64,000 nucleotides of DNA from Allofranklinella schreckenbergeri (lineage in GTDB: Bacteria > Pseudomonadota > Gammaproteobacteria > Burkholderiales > Burkholderiaceae_C): positions 95,669 to 159,668 of the forward strand of contig NZ_RDQM01000009.1 of assembly GCF_003703475.1 (NCBI RefSeq), written 5' to 3'. Every line of letters starts with the position of its first letter. Within the stretch, counting starts at the first letter, position 1. The notes below the pieces were generated by a model. The model searched no databases. It worked only from the letters and a program-made list of their open reading frames with translations, and had not been told where the DNA came from. The translations under genes and the position numbers were made by a program. This document shows positions 18,445 through 26,361 of the stretch, piece after piece.

Positions 18445-18540
18445 CTGGAGGGGCTGGAGGACGATCTGCACGCATCGCAGTGCAAGCAGACCGCCCGAAT
18501 CCGCTGCCTTGCCAGCCGGGCAAAGGTCTCGGGCCAGCGC

Positions 18541-20202
18541 TCACAGCACCACCACCTCATCGCTGAAGTTGTCGCTCTTGCGCCTGCCTGCGCACAGCAC
18601 CGAATACACCCGGCATTGCAGCGCTTCTTTTTGCTGGCCAAAGCGTTGGGCGAAGTTGTCGTCAAGCGTGCAGTCGCCGTCCGAGATCATCAGCACATCG
18701 GCTTTTTCGTAGGTTTTTTCTGCGCTGATGATGTCCAACGCCCTTTGCAGGGGCGAGGCGAAATCCGTGCCGCCGTGAAAGCCTTGCTGCAAAAAGCGCA
18801 GCAACCCCGGCAGCGCGGCAGCGCTCTCCAGCGCGTATTCGCGGATTTGCCCTTGGCTGCCAAACAGCAGCACGTGCAGCTCGCGCTTTTCCTTTTGCAA
18901 GATGTTGGCAATGGCCGCCAGCAGCGCCTTGGCCTTGATGGCGGGTGTGCCGTCCATGCTGGCGGAGGTGTCCAGGCAGGCCACCACCGGCCCCGTGCGT
19001 TGGCGGCGGGTGCTGTTTTCTTGCTGATCCATCCAGCCTTGGCCGCGCAATTCGTAGCTCAGCAACTGGTTTTCCAGCAGGCGGGCGTAAAACAGCATTT
19101 CCAGCGTGTCGTCGTCCAGATTGGCCAGCTCGGCGGGCAGAACGCGCAGCACATCGCCGCTACGGTACACGCCATGCACCTCGCTGCGGTCGGCTTGCGG
19201 CACGCGGCGCTTTTGCTTGATGTCTTCGGCCAGATAGCGCCGCCCCATTTTCTCGGCCAGCGCGCGGATGGCGGCATTGCCCTGCATCTGGCGGGCCATC
19301 TCGGCAAAGTCCGCGCCGCAGCTTTGGATGTCGTTGTACGACCAGGCCGCGTCCGGGCAGGCTTGCAGCCAGGCTTTCGCCTTCTCGTATGCCTGCGACA
19401 CATCCTCCAGGCTTTGGCCAAAGCTGCGCAGCCGCTGGCGCACCTCTTTCGGGATGTCCTCATCGGCCAATTCGGCCTCGTAGTCTTGCGTCTGGGCCAA
19501 TTCCTGCCGCAGCAGTGCGATGAAATCGGGCGTGAGCGGCTGGTTTTTGAAAAAGGCCTCATGCGCTTGCCAATCGGGCTCCGGCGTGGCGCTGGCCTGC
19601 TGGTCCCAATCCCAGAGCAGCCATTTGTTGGCTCCCAGCTTGCGGCGGGCATGGGCTTTGAGTTGGCGGATGGTGGGCTCCCACTCGGGTTCGAGCATGT
19701 CGCCCAGCCAGCCGGTGAATTGGTCCAGCAGCGAAGGGGTCGCATCCTGCCCGAGCTGCTGCACGCATTCGCTGGAAAACTGGTGGCAGTTCTTGATGAC
19801 CAGGCCGTAAAAATCGTTGTCGCCAATGCGCGAATGGGCATGTGCGGCCACCAGCGTGTGGCCTACCGCCTGCTTACCACGGCAGGACACGTAAATCTTG
19901 CGCCCGAGCTGGCTTTTTTCGGTGAAGTCGGCCCCGTCGCTGTAGCGCACCACGCTTTGCGCCACGCCCGTGACCACGATATTGGCCATTTGCCCATCGG
20001 CCACGTGAATGCCCGAATGCTCGACGGCAAACCACAAATCGCAATACACCACGCTGCCCGGCTGGGGCAGCACCTTGGGGCGAAAGTGGCTGTCGATGAA
20101 GTATTTGATGGGCTTGAGGCCAAAACGCACCAGGCCGCCCAGCAGACCATGCGCAAGCCCGCCCAGCCCCGACTTGAGCATGCCCCCCAGCGCGTTCAGC
20201 AT
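18541..20202 (-). CDS. LRAT/NlpC-like domain fused to a vWA domain
   Basis: The 553-aa protein starts at ATG 20202, which overlaps the stop of the AAA gene (TGATG). After a Gly-rich hydrophobic N-terminus (1-35), residues about 48-147 resemble the LRAT branch of the permuted NlpC/P60 papain fold. They show GSVVYCDLWFAVEHSGIHVADG (His62), a second basic strand (GRKIYVSCRGK), and NCHQFSSEC with the predicted nucleophile Cys139. A helical middle region resembles ViaA-type proteins. The C-terminal vWA domain (406-553) has a complete MIDAS: DTSAS (D411), the Thr in GGTDF, and ISDGD. The vWA-MoxR pairing is known, but this N-terminal enzyme-like domain is unusual. Substrate and cellular role are unknown. 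The LRAT assignment is a motif-level inference. Confidence 0.75.
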   Translation of the reverse strand: MLNALGGMLKSGLGGLAHGLLGGLVRFGLKPIKYFIDSHFRPKVLPQPGSVVYCDLWFAVEHSGIHVADGQMANIVVTGVAQSVVRYSDGADFTEKSQLGRKIYVSCRGKQAVGHTLVAAHAHSRIGDNDFYGLVIKNCHQFSSECVQQLGQDATPSLLDQFTGWLGDMLEPEWEPTIRQLKAHARRKLGANKWLLWDWDQQASATPEPDWQAHEAFFKNQPLTPDFIALLRQELAQTQDYEAELADEDIPKEVRQRLRSFGQSLEDVSQAYEKAKAWLQACPDAAWSYNDIQSCGADFAEMARQMQGNAAIRALAEKMGRRYLAEDIKQKRRVPQADRSEVHGVYRSGDVLRVLPAELANLDDDTLEMLFYARLLENQLLSYELRGQGWMDQQENSTRRQRTGPVVACLDTSASMDGTPAIKAKALLAAIANILQKEKRELHVLLFGSQGQIREYALESAAALPGLLRFLQQGFHGGTDFASPLQRALDIISAEKTYEKADVLMISDGDCTLDDNFAQRFGQQKEALQCRVYSVLCAGRRKSDNFSDEVVVL

Positions 20203-22388
20203 CACGCCTGCCCGGCCAGCCACAGGTTGTGGCGGCATTGCTGGGCCAGCAGGGTGCCCTGGTTGGTAGCGGCTTGGGAGGCAGCCGTTGTTTGGGCAGG
20301 GGCGGCCGTGGCGTCAGGGCGCAGGGTGGGGTGGTCGTCCCCGTCTTGCCATTGCCAGACGCGCTCGAAATCCCAGCCCAGGTGGTGTTCCAGATAATCG
20401 GCGTTGAATATTGCGGCGGCTACGCTGAGGCCGTTACGACCGTCGAGCTTGTTTTCCTGCGCGTTGTTGTCGTAGAAATAAAAAGAATCTTCATTATTGC
20501 TATCGATGGAAATATTGTTTTGCAGGCGGGATTGGTTGTTTTTGGAGTTTGCAATGCGACTCAATGTAATACTTTTTTTACTATTTTTTAATTTACCTAT
20601 CGCGCAAGCTTGGATGCTACTGCTTATTGCTTCATAGGAAATGCCGGAAAACATAAAAGTGTCAAAAGGTAAATTATGCGCTAATGACCCTGCGATAAAA
20701 CATCGCTCTACCTGGCTATTCAATAGATTGCAGGCAATGCCCCCACGTATTTCATTGGGTGAGGCCACATAGGATAATAATAATAGACAATCCTTGATAT
20801 GTGATTGTTTTGCTTTCTCTTTAATCAATACCGAATCCGCCTGGCAATAGGCAATATCACTGTCTTCCACGTTGACGGCCAAACTGTCACCACTGCGGCA
20901 GTGAAGAATGGTGCCATGCTGAATTTTCTTGGCAAATTGCCCATGGGTCTGGCAGCAGCTGATGGTGCTGTATTGAACAAGGTCGGCCAATTGGGATTGG
21001 CTTTGGCAATCGCTGACGGTGCTGTTGCGGATGGTGTGGGCCAACGGGTGTGAGCTGTTGCAGCCGTGGATTCGGGCATCTTCCATCGAATGGCTTAAAC
21101 GCAGCCCTTGTACCGTCAAATCGCGCACCGTGGCCTGGCGGATATGGGTGAAAAACGGTTTTTCGGTTTTGGCCGTGAGGGTGAAGCCGCCGCCATCGTA
21201 ATGGCCGTGAAATTCGGCTATATCCAGCCAGGTTTCGCCCAGCACGGTGCCGTCGATATCGGCGGTTTGGCGGAAGTGCAAACCCTGCTGGCTGATGGCA
21301 GGGTCGGCCAGGCGGCCAAGCTGATGGATAGTGCCGATCAAAATCGGATCGTGCTCGCTGCCGCTGCCTTGCAGGCCCTTGAAGCGGGCGCCCGCAGCGG
21401 CCGGGGCGGCCTTGGGTTGGGTGGCTGGCTTGGTTTTGGATGAGGTCTGGGCCTGGGCCTTGTCGCCACCGGCCAGCGGGCGGTCGAAGCGGGCCAGTGT
21501 TTGCTTGAGCAGCGTCAGCACTTTTGCCCTGTTGGCTTCGTGGTTCCACAGGCAGTCCTTGAGCAGCAGCAGGTCGGAGAAATCCACTTCCTGCCGCCCG
21601 TTGCTGGCTGCCGATACCCGCAGCAGGTGCATGGCTTTGACCATGCGGCGATCAGAGAGGGTCTCGTCGGCATCTTCCTTGAAGGCTTGCTGGTGGGCTT
21701 GCCAAATCTCCAGCACGGCTTGCTGCACTTCGGCGGGGAAGCTGACGCGGGCGGCGGCTTGGCGCAATTGGGCCAGTTCTTCGGCGCTCAGGCGCTGCTG
21801 CGGCTTGACGGTTGCGGCGGCGGGCAGATCGAACAGCTCTGCGCGCTCTTGCGCGCCGACATAGCCCACGAAGCAGCGCAGCAAAAAGCGGTCGTACAGC
21901 GCGGCCAGCTCGGCCTGGCCTTGCGGCAGTTCGTTGGAGGCGGCGACCAGGGCTTGCAGGGGGATGTCTTCGGCGCTGGCGCCGTTGTGGTACTTGCGCT
22001 CGTTCAAGACGGTGAGCAAGGCGTTGAGAATCGACGAGCTGGCCTTGAAGATTTCATCGAGAAAGGCCACTTGCACCGTGGGCAGATAGCCCTGGGTCTG
22101 GCGGTGAAAGCGGTCTTGCTTGAGCGCGCTGATGGACAGCGGGCCGAACAGTTCTTCGGGCGTGGAGAACTTGGTGAGCAGGTATTCGAAGTAAGCGCTG
22201 CCTTGCTGCGGCTGGGCCAGCGCCTGGCTGATGCGCCGCGCCAGCAGGCTTTTGCCCGTGCCGGGCGGGCCGACCAGCAGCAGGTTTTCGCCCGCCAGCA
22301 GGGTCAGCAAGGCGGTGCGCAGGGTTTCTTCACGGCCAATCAAGCCGTGGTTGAGCTGTTGCAACAGGGCGCTGAGTTTGGTTCGCAT
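20202..22388 (-). CDS. MoxR/RavA-type AAA+ ATPase with C-terminal GLUG-type beta-helix
   Basis: The 728-aa protein has a MoxR-type AAA+ module: Walker A GPPGTGKS at 40-47, Walker B VAFLDEIFK at 107-115, sensor 1 AASNELP, and an arginine-finger region LYDRFLLR. A helical lid runs to about residue 300, followed by a Lys/Ala/Pro linker (305-338). Residues 340-690 look like GLUG-type beta-helix repeats: entry motif GSGSEHDPILIGTIHQLGRL, then FHGHYDGGGFTLT, and exit GWDFERVWQWQDGDDHPTLR. Cysteines recur at 443, 461, 479, 497 and 515, exactly 18 residues apart. Codons 560-650 (about 20440-20830) are AT-rich compared with the neighbours, suggesting transfer. It is coupled to the LRAT-vWA gene. Confidence 0.8.
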   Translation of the reverse strand: MRTKLSALLQQLNHGLIGREETLRTALLTLLAGENLLLVGPPGTGKSLLARRISQALAQPQQGSAYFEYLLTKFSTPEELFGPLSISALKQDRFHRQTQGYLPTVQVAFLDEIFKASSSILNALLTVLNERKYHNGASAEDIPLQALVAASNELPQGQAELAALYDRFLLRCFVGYVGAQERAELFDLPAAATVKPQQRLSAEELAQLRQAAARVSFPAEVQQAVLEIWQAHQQAFKEDADETLSDRRMVKAMHLLRVSAASNGRQEVDFSDLLLLKDCLWNHEANRAKVLTLLKQTLARFDRPLAGGDKAQAQTSSKTKPATQPKAAPAAAGARFKGLQGSGSEHDPILIGTIHQLGRLADPAISQQGLHFRQTADIDGTVLGETWLDIAEFHGHYDGGGFTLTAKTEKPFFTHIRQATVRDLTVQGLRLSHSMEDARIHGCNSSHPLAHTIRNSTVSDCQSQSQLADLVQYSTISCCQTHGQFAKKIQHGTILHCRSGDSLAVNVEDSDIAYCQADSVLIKEKAKQSHIKDCLLLLSYVASPNEIRGGIACNLLNSQVERCFIAGSLAHNLPFDTFMFSGISYEAISSSIQACAIGKLKNSKKSITLSRIANSKNNQSRLQNNISIDSNNEDSFYFYDNNAQENKLDGRNGLSVAAAIFNADYLEHHLGWDFERVWQWQDGDDHPTLRPDATAAPAQTTAASQAATNQGTLLAQQCRHNLWLAGQA

Positions 22389-22412
22389 GGAAAGATGGCC
22401 GATACGGTGGTG

Positions 22413-22444
22413 GTTGTCGGGTTGTCGGGTTGTCGGGTTGTCGG
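22413..22444. repeat. Tandem repeat, four copies of an 8-mer
   Basis: Four perfect consecutive copies of GTTGTCGG lie 25-56 bp upstream of the AAA start codon, between topB and the AAA/vWA operon. Copy-number change here would alter promoter or leader spacing. Confidence 0.85.
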
Positions 22445-22485
22445 GGGAGGGAGGCAGGCGCAGCTTCCGCCTGCTTGCGTTGGCT

Positions 22486-25443
22486 TCAGCCCAAATGCGG
22501 CCCCAGCTTGCCGGTGAGCTCGAACATGCCGATGCGATCCTGGCCGAGCACGGCGCGCAGTTTGTCGTCGGCGACGATGGTGCGTTTGTCCTGCGGGTCT
22601 TGCAGGTTGTGGGCTTTGATGTAGTCCCAGAGTTTTTTCAGCGCCTCGGGGCGGGAGACGGGTTCGGGGCCGATGAGGGCGGCCAGGGCGGGGCTGGGGG
22701 GCTTGCCTGCGGCGGTTTTGCGCGGGGTTTTGGTGGCCGCTTTTTTCGCCGTGGTTTTTGCAGCGGCCTTGGTCGCGGTTTTCGCGGCGGCTCTTAAGCC
22801 CGTTTTGGCCGCTGCGCCGCCGCCTTTGCCGCCTTCGCGCGGCTCGAAGGCGAAGCCGACTTTGCCGGCGGCGGCGTCCCACACCAGGCGGGCCTTGAAG
22901 GGGCGGCGCGTGCGGTTGGAGATGAATTTGTCCAGCACGTCGGTTTGGCCTTCATGCAGCAGCTTGCGCATTTGCTCGGGCTCGATGGGTTGTTGCAGGA
23001 TGATCTTGCCGACTTTGAAGCGGCTGCTGGGCTTGGGGTTTTGCGCCGTGGGCACGGCCAGTTCGCTGACGTATTGGTTGCCCCATTCATAGACCTGGCC
23101 GGCGTCGGCGGGGGAGGGGCCCAGGGGCTGCTGGCCGCTGAAGTCGGCCAGTTCGCCATCGGCTTGGTCCTGGGCGTCGTTGCCGAAGTCGAATTCCAGC
23201 TTGAGGGTGTTGCGCTCGGTGTCGGGCACCAGGGCCAGTTCGGCGGTGAAGGGCCAGCCCGCCTTGGAGCGAAAGCCCTCCAGCGGGCCGATGCGGCGCT
23301 CGCGCAGCAGTTGCTCGGCTTCGGCCAGCTCGAAGGTGCGCCCGCCGGGTGATTTGCCAAAGGAGAAGCCGCAGCCTTCGCCCTGCCCACCTGCGCCGGT
23401 GCAGGCGAAGCGGCGGTAGTTTTCCTTGACCACGCCGCCGCAGTGTGGGCAGGGCGCGGCGAGGGTGGCGTAGTCGCCGGGGATGGTGTCGCGGTCGTAT
23501 TCCTTGGCTTTTTTGACGATGCGCTCGGTCATGGCGGCGATGTCGGCCATGAATTGGGCGCGCGAGAGTTCGCCTTTTTCGATCTGGCTGAGCTTGTATT
23601 CCCAATCGCCGGTGAGTTCGGCGCGCGAGAGTTCCTGCACTTGCAGGCCGCGCAGCAGGGTCATGAGCTGGAAGGCTTTGGCGGTGGGGATGAGCTCGCG
23701 CCCTTCGCGCAGCATGTATTTCTCGGTCAGCAGGCCCTCGATGATGGCCGCGCGCGTGGCGGGCGTGCCCAGGCCTTTTTCCTGCATGGCGGCGCGCAGC
23801 TCTTCGTCCTCGACCTGCTTGCCCGCGCTTTCCATGGCCGAGAGCAGCGTGGCTTCGCTGTAGCGCGCGGGGGGCTTGGTTTTGAGGGCTTTGATGTCGG
23901 CTTCGTCGGCGCGCACGACCTCGCCAGGCTGCACGGGCACGAGGGATTTGCTCTCGCCGCCTTTGCCTTCGTCCTTGCCGTCTTTTTTGCCTTCTGCGCC
24001 CAGCTCGCTGTCGGCCTCTTTGCCGTAGATGGCCAGCCAGCCGGGGTTGACCAGCACGCGGCCTTCGGATTTGAAGTGCTGCGCCGGCTCGGGCAGCGCG
24101 GGGGTGGCCACTGTGCTGATGCGGGTGGTCACCAGGTATTCGGCGCTGGGGTAGAACACGGCCATGAAGCGGCGCGCTACGAGGTCGTAGATTTTCTGCT
24201 CGGCTTCGGACAGGCCCGAGGGCGGCTGCGTGGTGGGGATGATGGCGAAGTGGTCGCTGACCTTGCTGTCGTCAAAAATGCGGCGGCTGGGCTTGACGTA
24301 GCCCTGCTCCAGCGCGTGCGCGGCGTGCGGCGCCAGGTGCGAGAGGCGACTGCCGGCCAGCGCCTGGAAGGTGTCGCGCGCCACGTTCAAGTAGTCCTGC
24401 GGCAGGTAGCGCGAGTCGGTACGCGGGTAGGTCAGCGCCTTGTGGCGCTCGTACAGGGCCTGGGCCAGCGCCAGCGTGGTCTTGGCCGAGAAGCCGAACT
24501 TGCCGTTGGCCTCGCGTTGCAGGCTGGTTAGGTCAAACAGCAGCGGGCTGGCCTGGGTGGTGGGCTTGCTTTGCTCCTGCACCGTGGCGCTTTGGCCGCG
24601 CACGGCATCGGCGATGGCGCGTGCGCGGGCTTCGTCCCACAGGCGGTCGGCGCGGGCGTGCTCGTCGGCGCTTTTCTTAAATTGCGGGTCGAACCATTTG
24701 CCCAGGTAGCGCCCGGCCTGGGCGGCGAAGTCGCCGTGGATTTCCCAATAGTCGCGGCTGATGAATTTGCGGATTTGCTCCTCGCGCTCGACCACCAGCG
24801 ACAGCGTGGGCGTTTGCACCCGGCCCACGGTGGTGAGGAAGAAGCCGCCATCGCGCGAGTTGAAGGCCGTCATGGCGCGCGTGCCGTTGATGCCCACCAG
24901 CCAATCGGCCTCGGAGCGGCTGCGCGCCGCATCGGCCAGGCCGCGCATTTGCGCGTCGCTGCGCAGGTTCTGAAAGCCGTCGCGGATGGCCTGCGGCGTC
25001 ATCGATTGCAGCCACAGGCGCTGCACCGGCTTGCCCAGGCTTTGGCGCTGCCCGCCCTTGACGGGGCCGGCGTATTGCTCGATGAGGCGAAAGATCAGCT
25101 CGCCCTCGCGGCCCGCGTCGCAGGCGTTGATCAGCTCGCTCACGTCGGCGCGCTTGGCCAGGCGGGTGACGGCGTTCAGGCGCGCCTTGGTCTTTTCCAC
25201 CGGCTTGAGGTCAAAGTGCGGCGGGATCACCGGCAGATGGGCAAAGCTCCATTTGCCGCGCTTGACGTCGTACTCCTCGGGCGCCTGGATTTCCACCAGA
25301 TGGCCCACGGCGCTGGTGACGATGTATCGATCGTTCTCGAAATAGTCCTCGTGCTTGGCAAAAGCGCCCGCCACCGGGGTGAGGGCGCGCACGATGTCTT
25401 GGGCGACGGAAGGTTTCTCGGCAATGACCAGGGATTTGGACAT
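22486..25443 (-). CDS. topB: DNA topoisomerase III with C-terminal SWIB domain
   Basis: A type IA topoisomerase that decatenates single-stranded interlinks. The 985-aa protein has the Toprim start MSKSLVIAEKPSVAQDIVRAL and the metal motif DAGREGELIFR. The catalytic tyrosine is in LTYPRTDSRYLP, and the LLSAMESAGKQVEDEEL segment follows. One zinc-finger-like segment (CPHCGGVVKENYRRFACTG) is followed by topoisomerase C-terminal repeats. A Lys/Ala/Thr-rich linker resembling histone H1 tails (AAAKTATKAAAKTTAKKA) leads to a SWIB/MDM2 domain in the last 70 residues (RPEALKKLWDYIKAHNLQDP, then TIVADDKL). E. coli TopB (653 aa) lacks the linker and SWIB domain. Confidence 0.95.
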   Translation of the reverse strand: MSKSLVIAEKPSVAQDIVRALTPVAGAFAKHEDYFENDRYIVTSAVGHLVEIQAPEEYDVKRGKWSFAHLPVIPPHFDLKPVEKTKARLNAVTRLAKRADVSELINACDAGREGELIFRLIEQYAGPVKGGQRQSLGKPVQRLWLQSMTPQAIRDGFQNLRSDAQMRGLADAARSRSEADWLVGINGTRAMTAFNSRDGGFFLTTVGRVQTPTLSLVVEREEQIRKFISRDYWEIHGDFAAQAGRYLGKWFDPQFKKSADEHARADRLWDEARARAIADAVRGQSATVQEQSKPTTQASPLLFDLTSLQREANGKFGFSAKTTLALAQALYERHKALTYPRTDSRYLPQDYLNVARDTFQALAGSRLSHLAPHAAHALEQGYVKPSRRIFDDSKVSDHFAIIPTTQPPSGLSEAEQKIYDLVARRFMAVFYPSAEYLVTTRISTVATPALPEPAQHFKSEGRVLVNPGWLAIYGKEADSELGAEGKKDGKDEGKGGESKSLVPVQPGEVVRADEADIKALKTKPPARYSEATLLSAMESAGKQVEDEELRAAMQEKGLGTPATRAAIIEGLLTEKYMLREGRELIPTAKAFQLMTLLRGLQVQELSRAELTGDWEYKLSQIEKGELSRAQFMADIAAMTERIVKKAKEYDRDTIPGDYATLAAPCPHCGGVVKENYRRFACTGAGGQGEGCGFSFGKSPGGRTFELAEAEQLLRERRIGPLEGFRSKAGWPFTAELALVPDTERNTLKLEFDFGNDAQDQADGELADFSGQQPLGPSPADAGQVYEWGNQYVSELAVPTAQNPKPSSRFKVGKIILQQPIEPEQMRKLLHEGQTDVLDKFISNRTRRPFKARLVWDAAAGKVGFAFEPREGGKGGGAAAKTGLRAAAKTATKAAAKTTAKKAATKTPRKTAAGKPPSPALAALIGPEPVSRPEALKKLWDYIKAHNLQDPQDKRTIVADDKLRAVLGQDRIGMFELTGKLGPHLG

Positions 25444-25504
25444 GGGGCGTAGCTGGCGGTAGGGATGGGGCTGTCAGGCGGGGTGGGGGTGCGGAAAGCG
25501 GTGT

Positions 25505-25582
25505 TTTTATACATCAAAAAGAAATAAAACACCCTTGTTTCGGCAATATTTTAGTAAAATCGTTTTTACTTTGATTTGCAAA
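25505..25582 (+). repeat. Dispersed intergenic palindromic repeat, copy 7
   Basis: Arms ATACATCAAAAAGAAATAAA and TTTTTACTTTGATTTGCAAA, core CCTTGTTTCGGCAATATT. It lies in the divergent gap between topB and the SET gene, so unlike most copies it follows no stop codon. Confidence 0.9.
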
Positions 25583-25648
25583 AAAAGACCCAAATGAAGC
25601 GCCCGCCCAAGCCGCGCCTGCACGACGGGGCGGGCGCTGCTCGGGCAC

Positions 25649-25654
25649 TACAAT
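25649..25654 (+). promoter_or_regulatory. Probable -10 box upstream of the SET gene
   Basis: TACAAT in the context CACTACAATGGGCCGC lies 72 bp before the start codon, matching the contexts before tkt and gspE. No clear -35 was seen. Confidence 0.35.
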
Positions 25655-25725
25655 GGGCCGCTTGCACACGGCCCGGGCACGGTTGCGCGGGTCTTTTTTA
25701 TAAGTTAGCAGAGTTTGTTTGCCCC

Positions 25726-26361
25726 ATGCCCCAAACCCCGCCGCGCCGCGCTGTGGCGCCTTTGCAAGAGCCGCCGCAGGCGGGCCGCGCCGCCCAGGGC
25801 GCTCGCCCCAGGGGGCGCAAAACCCAAGTGCGCCGCTCGGGCGTGCACGGCAAGGGCGTGTACGCCGTGCGCGATATTGCGCCGGCCGAGGTGGTGCTGG
25901 AATACAAGGGCGAGCGCATCAGTTGGGAGGAGGCCGACCGCCGCCACGACAACCAGCAGGGCGACCCGTTTCACACCTTCTTCTTTCAGACCGACGGTGG
26001 CGAGGTGATCGACGGCGGCGTGCAAGGCAATTCCGCGCGCTGGATCAACCATTCCTGCGAACCCAATTGCGAGACGGAGGAGGACGAGCAAGGCCGCGTC
26101 TTCATCGTCGCCACCACGCCCATTGCCGCCGGGCAGGAGCTGTTTTACGACTACGCGCTGGAGATCGATGTGCCGCGCATCACCGCCGCGCTGAAAAAGG
26201 ATTACGCCTGCCTGTGCGGCACGCCCTCCTGCCGTGGCACCATGCTCAAAACCCGCCGCCGCGCGCCCAAGCGCAAGCCTGCCGACGGCAACCCTGACGG
26301 CGCGGGCCATCCCAGCTCCCATTCCAACCCGCCCGGCCCGGCGCAGGAGGGCAGCGCATGA
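25726..26361 (+). CDS. SET-domain protein (putative lysine methyltransferase)
   Basis: The 211-aa protein starts at ATG 25726. A basic, Pro/Arg-rich N-terminus (1-38) is followed by a SET domain: GVHGKGVYAVRDI (39-51), the pseudoknot motif NHSCEPN (108-114) and the catalytic-tyrosine segment FYDYAL (140-145). A post-SET-like cysteine cluster comes next (C162, C164, C169 in CLCGTPSCRGTM), then a basic tail. All key residues for S-adenosylmethionine binding and catalysis appear present. The bacterial substrate is unknown. Its stop overlaps the birA start (ATGA), so the two are translationally coupled. Confidence 0.9.
   Translation: MPQTPPRRAVAPLQEPPQAGRAAQGARPRGRKTQVRRSGVHGKGVYAVRDIAPAEVVLEYKGERISWEEADRRHDNQQGDPFHTFFFQTDGGEVIDGGVQGNSARWINHSCEPNCETEEDEQGRVFIVATTPIAAGQELFYDYALEIDVPRITAALKKDYACLCGTPSCRGTMLKTRRRAPKRKPADGNPDGAGHPSSHSNPPGPAQEGSA

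Noticed and set aside
16091..22485. The tRNA-Leu as attachment site of a genomic island covering 17.6-22.4 kb
   Set aside because: No integrase and no duplicated tRNA 3' end were found near the right side of the block, so the island has no supported boundary.
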